Positions 35,533 through 45,163 of a DNA stretch of 64,000 nucleotides are shown here, in pieces; position 1 is the stretch's first letter, and every line of letters begins with the position of its first letter. Location: NCBI RefSeq assembly GCF_000733935.1, contig NZ_JPON01000001.1, positions 3,031,501-3,095,500 on the forward strand. Direction: 5' to 3'. Position numbers and translations under genes: made by a program. Source of the DNA: Methylomarinum vadi (lineage in GTDB: Bacteria > Pseudomonadota > Gammaproteobacteria > Methylococcales > Methylomonadaceae). Below the pieces are notes generated by a model. The model saw nothing but the letters and a program-made list of their open reading frames with translations, searched no databases and had not been told where the DNA came from.

Positions 35533-36879
35533 TTATTTCGTAATACCCAGTTTCTTTTCCAGGTAATGAATGTTTTGGCAGCCTTGAGCAAAGGCGCTGT
35601 CGGCCATGATGTCCTGCTGTAGCGGGATATTGGTCTTGATGCCGTCTATGACCATTTCGCTCAATGCGGTCTGCATGCGGGCGATGGCGCTTAGCCGATC
35701 ATCGCCGTGTGCGATCAGTTTGCCGATCATCGAGTCATAATAAGGCGGCACCTTGTAGCCGTTGTAGATATGCGTTTCGCAGCGGATACCCGGGCCGCCA
35801 GGCATGTGGAATTGGTCGATCGTGCCCGGACTGGGCATGAAGGTTTTCGGGTCTTCGGCATTCAAGCGGCATTCGATGGCATGGCCACGGAAGATTACCT
35901 CATCTTGGGTAATCGACAACGGCTCGCCGGCAGCAATACGCAATTGCTCCTTGACGATGTCGAAACCGGTGATCATCTCGGTGACAGGGTGTTCGACCTG
36001 GACGCGAGTATTCATTTCAATGAAATAGAACTCGCCTTTTTCATACAGGAACTCGAACGTGCCCGCGCCCAGATAGCCGATATCGATACAGGCTTTGGCG
36101 CATAACTCGCCCATGCGTTGGCGTTGTTCGGGGGTGATGCCGGGAGCAGGCGCTTCTTCGACCACTTTTTGGTGGCGACGCTGCATCGAACAATCACGTT
36201 CACCCAGGTGAATGGCATTGCCGTGGGCGTCGGCCAGAACCTGGAATTCGATATGACGAGGATCTTCCAGGAATTTTTCCATGTACACGGTATCGTTGCC
36301 GAATGCAGTCGAAGCTTCGGCCTTGGTCATCGTGATGGAGTTGATTAGCGCCGCCTCGGTATGAACGGTGCGCATGCCGCGACCGCCACCGCCGCCGGCC
36401 GCCTTGATGATGACCGGATAACCGATTTCCTGCGCCAGCTTCAAATTGGCCGCGTTATCATTGCCCAACGGGTCACCGTTGCCGGGAACACAAGGAATGC
36501 CCGCGTCCCGCATGGCTTTCTTGGCGGAAATCTTGTCTCCCATCATGCGAATGGTTTCCGCCCTGGGGCCGATGAAAGTGAAGCCGCTTTGACTGACTTT
36601 TTCGGCAAAGTCGGCGTTTTCGGATAAAAAGCCGTAGCCGGGATGTATCGCTTCGGCATCGGTCACTTCGGCGGCACTGATGATGGCCGGGATATTGAGG
36701 TAGCTGTCGGTCGAAGCGGCGGGGCCGATACAGACGGCTTCGTCGGCCAGGCGCACATGTTTCAGGTCGCGGTCGGCGACGGAATGGACGGCAACGGCCT
36801 TGACGCCGAGTTCCCGGCAGGCTCGTAGAATGCGTAATGCTATCTCGCCTCGATTGGCGATTACAATTTTATCGAACAT
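35533..36879 (-). CDS. accC: acetyl-CoA carboxylase, biotin carboxylase subunit
   Basis: 448 residues, the standard length. [16 protein letters not shown] start, ATP-grasp glycine loop [12 protein letters not shown], biotin carboxylase signature [14 protein letters not shown] and ECRLNAEDP. Carboxylates the biotin on AccB in the first step of fatty acid synthesis. Starts 17 bases after accB; same operon. Confidence 0.97.
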   Translation of the reverse strand: MFDKIVIANRGEIALRILRACRELGVKAVAVHSVADRDLKHVRLADEAVCIGPAASTDSYLNIPAIISAAEVTDAEAIHPGYGFLSENADFAEKVSQSGFTFIGPRAETIRMMGDKISAKKAMRDAGIPCVPGNGDPLGNDNAANLKLAQEIGYPVIIKAAGGGGGRGMRTVHTEAALINSITMTKAEASTAFGNDTVYMEKFLEDPRHIEFQVLADAHGNAIHLGERDCSMQRRHQKVVEEAPAPGITPEQRQRMGELCAKACIDIGYLGAGTFEFLYEKGEFYFIEMNTRVQVEHPVTEMITGFDIVKEQLRIAAGEPLSITQDEVIFRGHAIECRLNAEDPKTFMPSPGTIDQFHMPGGPGIRCETHIYNGYKVPPYYDSMIGKLIAHGDDRLSAIARMQTALSEMVIDGIKTNIPLQQDIMADSAFAQGCQNIHYLEKKLGITK

Positions 36880-36896
36880 GTATATTCACCTTTTCG

Positions 36897-37346
36897 TTAT
36901 TCAATAATGAATAAGGGTTGGTCATATTCGACGGGTTGTGCATTTTCGACCAGGATTTGTTTGATCTTACCGCTCTTGTCCGCTTCGATTTGGTTGAGGA
37001 TTTTCATCGCTTCGATGATGCACAGGGTCTCGCCAAGCGAAACGGTTTGTCCCAGCTCGACGAACGGTTTAGCGCCTGGAGAAGCGGCGCGGTAAAAGGT
37101 GCCGACCATCGGCGATTTGACCACATGACCGCTGATTTTCTCTTCGGCGGCAGCCGGAGCGGCTTCAACGGCGGCTGGCGCAGGAGCCGGAGCAGCGGCG
37201 GCCGGGGCGGACACTGCGACTTGCGGCGGCGCGATGGATGAAATTCGGCTGATTCTGACAGATTCTTCGCCTTCACTGATTTCCAGTTCGGCGACGTCGG
37301 AATCTTCGATAATTTCGATCAGTTTTTTTATTTTTCTAATATCCAT
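36897..37346 (-). CDS. accB: acetyl-CoA carboxylase, biotin carboxyl carrier protein
   Basis: 149 residues. N-terminal helical segment, an Ala/Pro-rich flexible linker (about residues 38-70), and the biotinyl domain with [12 protein letters not shown], where Lys in AMK is biotinylated. Partner of AccC. Begins 4 bases after the aroQ stop. Confidence 0.97.
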   Translation of the reverse strand: MDIRKIKKLIEIIEDSDVAELEISEGEESVRISRISSIAPPQVAVSAPAAAAPAPAPAAVEAAPAAAEEKISGHVVKSPMVGTFYRAASPGAKPFVELGQTVSLGETLCIIEAMKILNQIEADKSGKIKQILVENAQPVEYDQPLFIIE

Positions 37347-37350
37347 GATG

Positions 37351-37797
37351 TTAGTTTCTCTCTGCTATTATCTGATGAGCGGCTTGCAGAGCCAGTTCAT
37401 AGCCATGAGCTCCCAGTCCGCAAATAACGCCCTTGGCGATGTCGGAAAGATAGGAATGTTTTCTGAACGGCTCTCGTGCATGAACGTTGGATAAATGCAC
37501 TTCTATAAATGGAATTTTCGTAGCCAGTAATGCGTCGCGAATGGCGACACTGGTATGGGTGAATGCTGCCGGATTGATAATGATAAAATCGGTGCCGTCC
37601 TGCATGGCTTGGTGTATGTGCCCGACGATTTCGTGTTCGGCATTATTTTGGTAAAAATTGAGACGATGGCCCAGGTTTTGAGACAGCGATTCCACTGCGT
37701 TTTGTATGTCCCTAAGCGTCCTGCTGCCATAGTGTCCGGGTTCGCGTACGCCTAAAAGATTTAAGTTGGGGCCGTTTAGTATTGTTATTATCGCCAT
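37351..37797 (-). CDS. aroQ: type II 3-dehydroquinate dehydratase
   Basis: 148 residues from ATG 37797 ([16 protein letters not shown] is the conserved start; the frame extends a little further upstream without need). [26 protein letters not shown] and [14 protein letters not shown] carry the catalytic Tyr, His and substrate-binding residues. Third step of the shikimate pathway. Upstream of it the ancestral block is interrupted by the c-di-GMP gene. Confidence 0.96.
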   Translation of the reverse strand: MAIITILNGPNLNLLGVREPGHYGSRTLRDIQNAVESLSQNLGHRLNFYQNNAEHEIVGHIHQAMQDGTDFIIINPAAFTHTSVAIRDALLATKIPFIEVHLSNVHAREPFRKHSYLSDIAKGVICGLGAHGYELALQAAHQIIAERN

Positions 37798-37925
37798 TGA
37801 AAGGTATCGAATCGGAAACACTCAGGGCGGTAATTTTGCCTAATTTGCAGTGTTTTGTCTAGATCTATGTCATTTCCTATCAGATGGCGGCAAAAACTCG
37901 AATTTTATCTCTGTTTAATTGCAAT

Positions 37926-38101
37926 TTAATGACTTTTTCGCAGGCCGCCGGCTTGCCACAACATAGGTTCGAGTTTCGCGAAGGCGTCATTCAGCTCGAC
38001 AATTCCTTCCAGGGCCAGGGTGCGGTCGCCGTTCATATAATGATTCATTAGCGTGGAACCGATTTGATGCAGTTTCTTATGGGCCGTATCCAGTTGCTTT
38101 A
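37926..38101 (-). pseudogene. 3' fragment of the IS-split NIT-PAS-GGDEF-EAL-CZB gene
   Basis: When IS copy 1 (38102-38690) is removed, the frame from 38691 continues here as IKQLDTAHKKLHQIG...LRKSH and stops at TAA 37928-37926. The segment completes a CZB-like zinc-binding domain: HWLQRL and CHCGRW in the middle fragment, then HKKLH here, giving the 3-His/1-Cys pattern. This piece has no start of its own and is presumably not translated. Confidence 0.8.
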
Positions 38102-38690
38102 ATTATCCATCATAAGGTTTAAACCACCGGCTTTAGCCGGTCAGCTTTAGCTGCGATAATTTGCCCAAGGAGGTGGCGATGGACTATAGATACGGCAGCC
38201 ATACGGTTTACCAAATTGAGTATCATTTTGTTTGGGTTACGAAGTATCGTTATAAAGTGCTGAAGGATGAAATAGCCGAACGAGTGAGAGACTTGGTGCG
38301 GCAGACATGCGAAGCCTTTGAGATACGGATTATCAAAGGTGTCGTGAGCAAAGATCATGTGCACATTTTGGTGAGTGCGCCGCCGACTATGGCCCCAAGC
38401 GAAATCATGAGGCGAATCAAGGGACGAACTTCGAGCTATCTGTTCGAAGAGTTCCCGCACTTGAAAAAGCGATATTGGGGTCGACATTTTTGAGCCCGCG
38501 GTTATTTTTGCGCCACAGTGGGGCAAATGACTGATGAGATGATAAAGCAATATTTGGAGCATCACTTTGAACCTAATCCAAACGATAATTTCAAGATGGA
38601 GCCCGACTAAGACGCGTCGTTTAGTCGACGCGTATCCGGACTTTCAGTCCGTTATTGGAACCCACCCGCTTGAGCGGGTGGTTGTTTAGT
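38102..38690 (+). mobile_element. IS200-type insertion element, copy 1
   Basis: 589 bases identical, apart from one observed base, to copy 2 at 40575-41163. Left flank TTTA (38098-38101) is shared by both insertions and is the likely target tetranucleotide; no target duplication on the right. Subterminal hairpins: ACCGGC-TTTA-GCCGGT near the left end, and ACGCGTCG/CGACGCGT and CCACCCGC-TTGA-GCGGGTGG at the right. Encodes only tnpA (no tnpB), as in the IS200 group. The transposase is broken by a stop codon. The insertion provides the premature stop of the host gene. Confidence 0.85.
38179..38610 (+). pseudogene. tnpA: IS200-type transposase tnpA, inactivated by a nonsense mutation
   Basis: Same gene as at 40652-41083, with AAGGAGG before ATG 38179. 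Codon 105 is TGA (38491-38493) where copy 2 has TGG, so the product stops after 104 residues and lacks the catalytic Tyr at 125. The HUH motif (HVH, residues 60-62) is still encoded. The element could still move if the intact copy acts in trans on its ends. Confidence 0.88.
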
Positions 38691-40574
38691 TAGCCGGGTC
38701 GAAGTCGCCGTGTATCTGGGCGAGTTTGAGCCAGCGGCCACAATGACATAAATGATAATTCATGATGGGCCAATCCGGTAGGGTATTAGAAGAAGACAGC
38801 AGGCAATTTTTCAACCGCTGCAACCAATGTTTGTCGGTCAGCCACAACTGTTCCAGGGCGGCCTGATGTTCGGACAATGGCTTATTGGCCAATTCTATCC
38901 ATTGCTTGGGACAGCGGTATTCGCTCAGCCATTGCGGTAACTCCTCGGCTGGCATGGGGCGGGCGATGCCATAACCTTGGGCCAGATAGCAGCCCTGCAT
39001 CAGCAACATCAGGCCGTGGTCGCTCGACTCCACGCCTTCGGCGATGACCTGCCGGTGCAGCGCCTGCGACAAGCTGATCACGCCTTCGATGATACTGAAG
39101 TCGTTTGGGTCGTCCAGCATGTCGCGGACAAAGCCTTGGTCGATTTTGACCGTATCGACCGGTAAATAGCGTAAATGGGTCAGCGAGGAGTAACCGGTAC
39201 CGAAATCATCGAGGGCGGTACTGACGTGCAGCGTCTCGGACAAGGTCTTGATGACTTTATTGACCAGGTTCAGATCGCCCAATGCGCTGTTTTCCAGAAT
39301 TTCCAATTGCACATTTTCAGGGCTGATGGTGGGATAATTGCTGAGTATTTCCTGGAACTGGGTAATGAAGTCCGAATCCAATAAATGCCGGGATGAAATA
39401 TTGATGCTCATTTCGAGCGTCAGCCCTTGTTGTCGCCATTGATCCAGTTGGTCGATGGCGGTTTCGATGACCCATTGCCCGACTTGGCACTCCAGGTGGC
39501 TACCTTCGATGATCGGCAAAAAAGCGGCAGGTTGCAGCATGCCCTTTTGTGGATGCCGCCAACGTAATAATGCCTCCGCGCCGAAAACGCGGCCGTTTCT
39601 CATATCGATTTTCGGTTGAAAATAAAGACAGAATTCCTGTTGTTCGAATGCTTTTTCGATGTTTTGTAATTGCCGGTGTTTATGCGCCAATTGTTGTACC
39701 GCGCCGGTATCGAAAAAATGATAGCGGTTTTTGCCTGCCATTTTGGCCTGATACATGGCGTGGTCGGCGTGCCGTAGCAAGGTGTCGGGATCGCCGTCGT
39801 CCAGGGGATAAAGTGTTACGCCACCACTGACCCCCAGTGCCAATGTTTGATCGTCCAACGAATAGGGGCGAGAAATGGCCTGATAAATGCGGGACAAAAT
39901 TTGTTTGCATTGGTCCTGGGAAACGATACCGGTCAAGAGCAAGGCGAATTCATCGCCACCCAGGCGTGATGCGGTGTCCTCGTCGCGAATGGCGTGTTTA
40001 ATGCGTTTCGCTACTTCGATCAAGACTTTGTCGCCGCTTTCATGGCCATAGCGATCATTAATCGGTTTGAAGCCATCCAGGTCGAGAAAAACAATGGCCA
40101 ACAGGGATTTGTTGCGTTTACAGCGGGCAATGGCCTGATGAAAGCGGTCGGCGAAAAGGGTCCGGTTGGGCAGGCGGGTCAGTACATCAAAGTGAGCCAT
40201 TTGTTCCAGCGCTTGTTGCTGGTATTTGAGTTGAGTGATGTCTGAGAATAGGCTGATATAGTTTTGTACCTTGCCTTCATCGTCATAAACCGAAGAAATC
40301 GTCAGCAGTTCCGCATACAGTGTACCGTCTTTTTTTCGGTTCCAGATTTCCCCTTGCCAATGCCCCGTTTCCAGAATCGATTTCCACATGTTTGCGTAAA
40401 ATTCCTGGGATTGCTTGTTGGATCTGAGAATATTGGGGTTTTTGCCGATGACTTCTTCGGCGCTGTAGCCGGTGATTTCGCTGAATACCGGATTGACGTT
40501 TATGATCGCGGGGCGGGTGTCGGTGATCATGATGCCTTCGTGCGCATGACTGAAAACCTTGGCCGCCAGTTTTA
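38691..40574 (-). pseudogene. middle fragment: PAS-GGDEF-EAL and part of CZB of the split signalling gene
   Basis: This piece reads from the PAS domain (LAAKVFSHAHEGIMITD, SEITGYSAEEVIGKNP) through GGDEF (RDED as RxxD five residues before an intact GGDEF) and EAL (intact EALLRWRHP, LDDFGTGYSSL, VKIDQGFV) to the start of a CZB-like domain (HWLQRL, CHCGRW). It has ATG codons near its left boundary (for example 40530) and could be translated as a free 614-residue c-di-GMP enzyme ending on a stop supplied by IS copy 1, but it lacks its sensor and membrane parts. Joined across both IS elements the frame is unbroken. Confidence 0.85.
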
Positions 40575-41163
40575 ATTATCCATCATAAGGTTTAAACCAC
40601 CGGCTTTAGCCGGTCAGCTTTAGCTGCGATAATTTGCCCAAGGAGGTGGCGATGGACTATAGATACGGCAGCCATACGGTTTACCAAATTGAGTATCATT
40701 TTGTTTGGGTTACGAAGTATCGTTATAAAGTGCTGAAGGATGAAATAGCCGAACGAGTGAGAGACTTGGTGCGGCAGACATGCGAAGCCTTTGAGATACG
40801 GATTATCAAAGGTGTCGTGAGCAAAGATCATGTGCACATTTTGGTGAGTGCGCCGCCGACTATGGCCCCAAGCGAAATCATGAGGCGAATCAAGGGACGA
40901 ACTTCGAGCTATCTGTTCGAAGAGTTCCCGCACTTGAAAAAGCGATATTGGGGTCGACATTTTTGGGCCCGCGGTTATTTTTGCGCCACAGTGGGGCAAA
41001 TGACTGATGAGATGATAAAGCAATATTTGGAGCATCACTTTGAACCTAATCCAAACGATAATTTCAAGATGGAGCCCGACTAAGACGCGTCGTTTAGTCG
41101 ACGCGTATCCGGACTTTCAGTCCGTTATTGGAACCCACCCGCTTGAGCGGGTGGTTGTTTAGT
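40575..41163 (+). mobile_element. IS200-type insertion element, copy 2 (intact)
   Basis: 589 bases, flanked on the left by TTTA (40571-40574). It lies between the two PAS-coding parts of the host gene, on the opposite strand. Removing it joins GAGGAGC to TAAAACTGG, which reads EELKLAAKVF, a usual PAS linker, so the boundaries are well supported; a 3-base shift of the left boundary would also keep frame. Same terminal hairpins as copy 1. Its tnpA is complete. Confidence 0.88.
40652..41083 (+). CDS. tnpA: IS200/IS605 family transposase TnpA
   Basis: 143 residues from ATG 40652 with AAGGAGG five bases upstream. Single-domain Y1 transposase: YQIEYHFVWVTKYR, HUH motif DHVHILVSAP (His60, His62), IKGRTSSYLFEEFPHLKK and the nucleophile Tyr125 in MIKQYLEHH. 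It cuts and joins single-stranded ends next to a short target, without target duplication. No tnpB is present. The intact sequence suggests recent activity. Confidence 0.95.
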   Translation: MDYRYGSHTVYQIEYHFVWVTKYRYKVLKDEIAERVRDLVRQTCEAFEIRIIKGVVSKDHVHILVSAPPTMAPSEIMRRIKGRTSSYLFEEFPHLKKRYWGRHFWARGYFCATVGQMTDEMIKQYLEHHFEPNPNDNFKMEPD

Positions 41164-43027
41164 GCTCCTCGGACCGCTTGCGCTCGGAAATATCGGTATT
41201 GGAGCCGAACCATTTGCTGATGCTGTCATTTTCATCATGTTGCGGAATTGCCCGGACCAGATGCCAACGATAGGAACCATTATGATGTTTGAGACGAAAT
41301 TCGGTTTCAAATTCAGCGCCGGTTTGTAAAGAATGGCTCCATAATTCGAGTGTCTGTGCCAAATCATCCGGATGTATCACTCGAGGCCATCCCTCTTTCA
41401 GTATTTGTTCCTCGGGAAGCCCGAAGTAATCCAGAGCCCGCTGATTGACGAAATCAACATTGCCGTCGGGGGTGGCGGTCCAGATTTGTTGTGGCAATAG
41501 TGAGCTGATCAGGCGGTATCTGGCTTCCGAGCGGCGTAGTTTTTGGTTGGTTTCTCTAAGGTTCGCCAGCAAATGATTGAAGGCTTCCGCCATATCGCTG
41601 ATTTCATCGCTACCCTCGACAATCAGCGTTTGATCGTGGTGGTTGTTGGCAATCTCGTGCATTTTTTCGGCAATGCCGACAATTTCACCGACCAGGCGCC
41701 GCTTCAAGCGTTTGCCCAATAGCACAGTGACGAAGAAAATGGAAAGGGTCAGGGTGAAATTACCGATAAATTTACTGGCGGTCAGTAGTTGATTGCGCTC
41801 GGTTTGTTGACGTAGTTCGGTTTCTACCGTGGCGATAACGCTCTCAAGCAAATCAATTCTTGCCGCGGCCAACTTCCACCACTGTTGAGCGTCGAATTGG
41901 CCGGTTAGCAGGCTTAATTCGTTAATGGCATTCAGCGCGGGATTGTCGTCGACCCTGACTCTGGCATCGATTGCCGTGATCGGTTGCCCTTCTTCCCGCA
42001 TGCGCTGTATCGTGGAAAGATGGTTTGCGTAGGTGGCGAAGGTATTTTCGATGACATCCAGGTTATGCTTTTCCTTGGCGGTAATATTGGGCAAACTGCG
42101 GTACTTAGCGATAATGTTGTGCGCCTCGCTATGGATTCGTTTAAATCGTTTTAAATAGTGTAGGTCGCCACGAATAACGTAGTTTTTGAAATGATGAATC
42201 AGGCCGCCATAGCCGATCATGATTTGCAGTTCGTTGAGCGCCAGGCTTTTTTCCGCCTTATGCAGAATGGCGCCGCGAAAATCCATGAAATCGCCGATAA
42301 CTGAGGCATTCAACCGGTTTTGTAATAGATCTCGATAGGCAGCTGGGGCAATTTTTAGGAATTTGTTCAAATAGGCATCTTGCGCGGCGATGTGGGCATT
42401 CAGATCGGAATAGATCAAGGCGGTGAAGTTTTTGCCGGCAAGTAATTTGTACAAAGCGCTCTGTTCCAGCGCGGCATTTTCCTTCAACCATTGCAAGGCA
42501 TTGTAACAGCGAGCGATTTGGGCAATATCGAGGTTTGCGGAAACCAACTGCATTTGCAAGATCATTTCCAGGATATGGTCGATGACCTCACTGAAATAAA
42601 TGCTGGACTGCCCCGAATCTATGTCTTCGCGTACGGAGGCGATCTTGTTAAACAACGAGACAAGCCTTTCGGATTCCCGAGGAAAATCCTGCAGGTGAAC
42701 ATGGGGGGGATGACTGATTTCTCTCCTGAACCTATCGATGAGCCGATCAACCTTGATGCGTTGCTGTTGCAGTTGGTTGGCGACGTGGTTATCGCCTGCC
42801 AGAAATTTAGTGCTCAATCCCCGTTCCTGTTGTAATTGTCTGGCCAGGGATGATAGCGTTGTGCCCATGGTTAAAAAGCCGCGAGAGGCAGTGGCGTTCG
42901 ACCAGCGTTGATAATCATCGGTGAGTTCGCTGGCGGCAAAAAAAAGCAATCCGAGTAGGGGAATAGCCAAATAAAGGCGCAGCTTGCTGAGTATCCTCAG
43001 GTTGTGGAAGGCAGGGAAGAGCCTCAT
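41164..43027 (-). pseudogene. 5' fragment: NIT sensor, HAMP and PAS of the split signalling gene
   Basis: Starts at ATG 43027. A membrane helix (LYLAIPLLGLLFFAA) leads into a periplasmic NIT domain (LQQERGLSTKFLAG, typical nitrate/nitrite-sensing helix), a second membrane helix near residue 420 (FIGNFTLTLSIFFVTVLLG), HAMP, and a PAS/PAC (GNVDFVNQRALDYFG, WFGSNTDISERKRSEE). Translation now ends in the IS with a stop two codons past the junction. The product would be a sensor without output. Together the three fragments give 3924 bases, 1308 codons. Confidence 0.88.
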
Positions 43028-43171
43028 GAGTAATGATGCAATGGCAACAATGATTGTTTCTTACGTAAATATAAGCCTAAGCTTACATCAAAAACAGATT
43101 GTATTGTCTTTATTGCGAGTTCGAAGACAAAAATGAGAGGTGGAAGAGAGTGGAAACCGTTGGGAACCCGG

Positions 43172-44542
<1,371 letters not shown>

Positions 44543-44632
44543 GAAGATCACCTTTCGGGAAAATCTGTTTGCGTCCTGGTCCGTTGATTCATGCAGGTTT
44601 TGTCATTTGCCGCTTTACGAATGCATCAGAAG

Positions 44633-45163
44633 TCAGTGCGTCTGAGCTTGATCGATTAGAGGAGATAATAACTCAAGCAATCGATTTTTGCTCAATTCCC
44701 CGGGATGTCTGTGAACGATTTGCCCTGTTGGGTTGACGATGACCGTGAACGGTACGGCGCCGACGATATTGCCCAGTTGTTGCGACAACGCGATGCCGGC
44801 ATCGCCGCCGATTAACATCGGATAATTGACCGAATGGGACGCGAGGAATTCCGCGACCGGCTCTTGTTCCTCGATCGCGATGCCGATGAACTGGACGTTC
44901 TTAGACGTCAGCTCTGTTTGTAGTTTGACGAATTCCGGTATTTCCTTCAGGCAAGGAGGGCACCAGGTGGCCCAAAAATTGATGATCAGAATCTTTCCTC
45001 GCCACTCGTTGATGTCGCGCATCTTACCCTTTACATCGGGCAGTTTGATGTCCAGCCGGGGCTTGGCTTGCAGCTGGGCAGGCGAAGCGGTGAACTTTTG
45101 CAGCATTATGCCGCCGGTCAAGGCAAGCAAAGCCGCTAGCAGAATCATAAGGTTTTGTTTCAT
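44633..45163 (-). CDS. TlpA/ResA-like membrane-anchored thioredoxin
   Basis: 176 residues from ATG 45163, overlapping the dsbD stop (ATGA). N-terminal anchor (LMILLAALLALTGGIML), then a TlpA-type fold with the active site FWATWCPPCLKEIPEF (Cys68, Cys71) and the cis-Pro segment VGAVPFTVIVNPTG. Acts in the periplasm, probably as a reductant kept reduced by DsbD, for cytochrome c maturation or similar. Coupling to dsbD supports that. Confidence 0.9.
   Translation of the reverse strand: MKQNLMILLAALLALTGGIMLQKFTASPAQLQAKPRLDIKLPDVKGKMRDINEWRGKILIINFWATWCPPCLKEIPEFVKLQTELTSKNVQFIGIAIEEQEPVAEFLASHSVNYPMLIGGDAGIALSQQLGNIVGAVPFTVIVNPTGQIVHRHPGELSKNRLLELLSPLIDQAQTH

Noticed and set aside
38119-38565. 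148-residue antisense frames in both IS copies (also 40592-41038)
   Set aside because: They are mirror frames of the transposase gene, with the one difference explained by the TGG/TGA change; no independent support.
38098-41163. CRISPR-like or composite-transposon reading of the two repeats
   Set aside because: The repeats are two full IS200-type elements in direct orientation around part of one host gene; joining across each restores the host frame, so they are independent insertions, not a composite unit.
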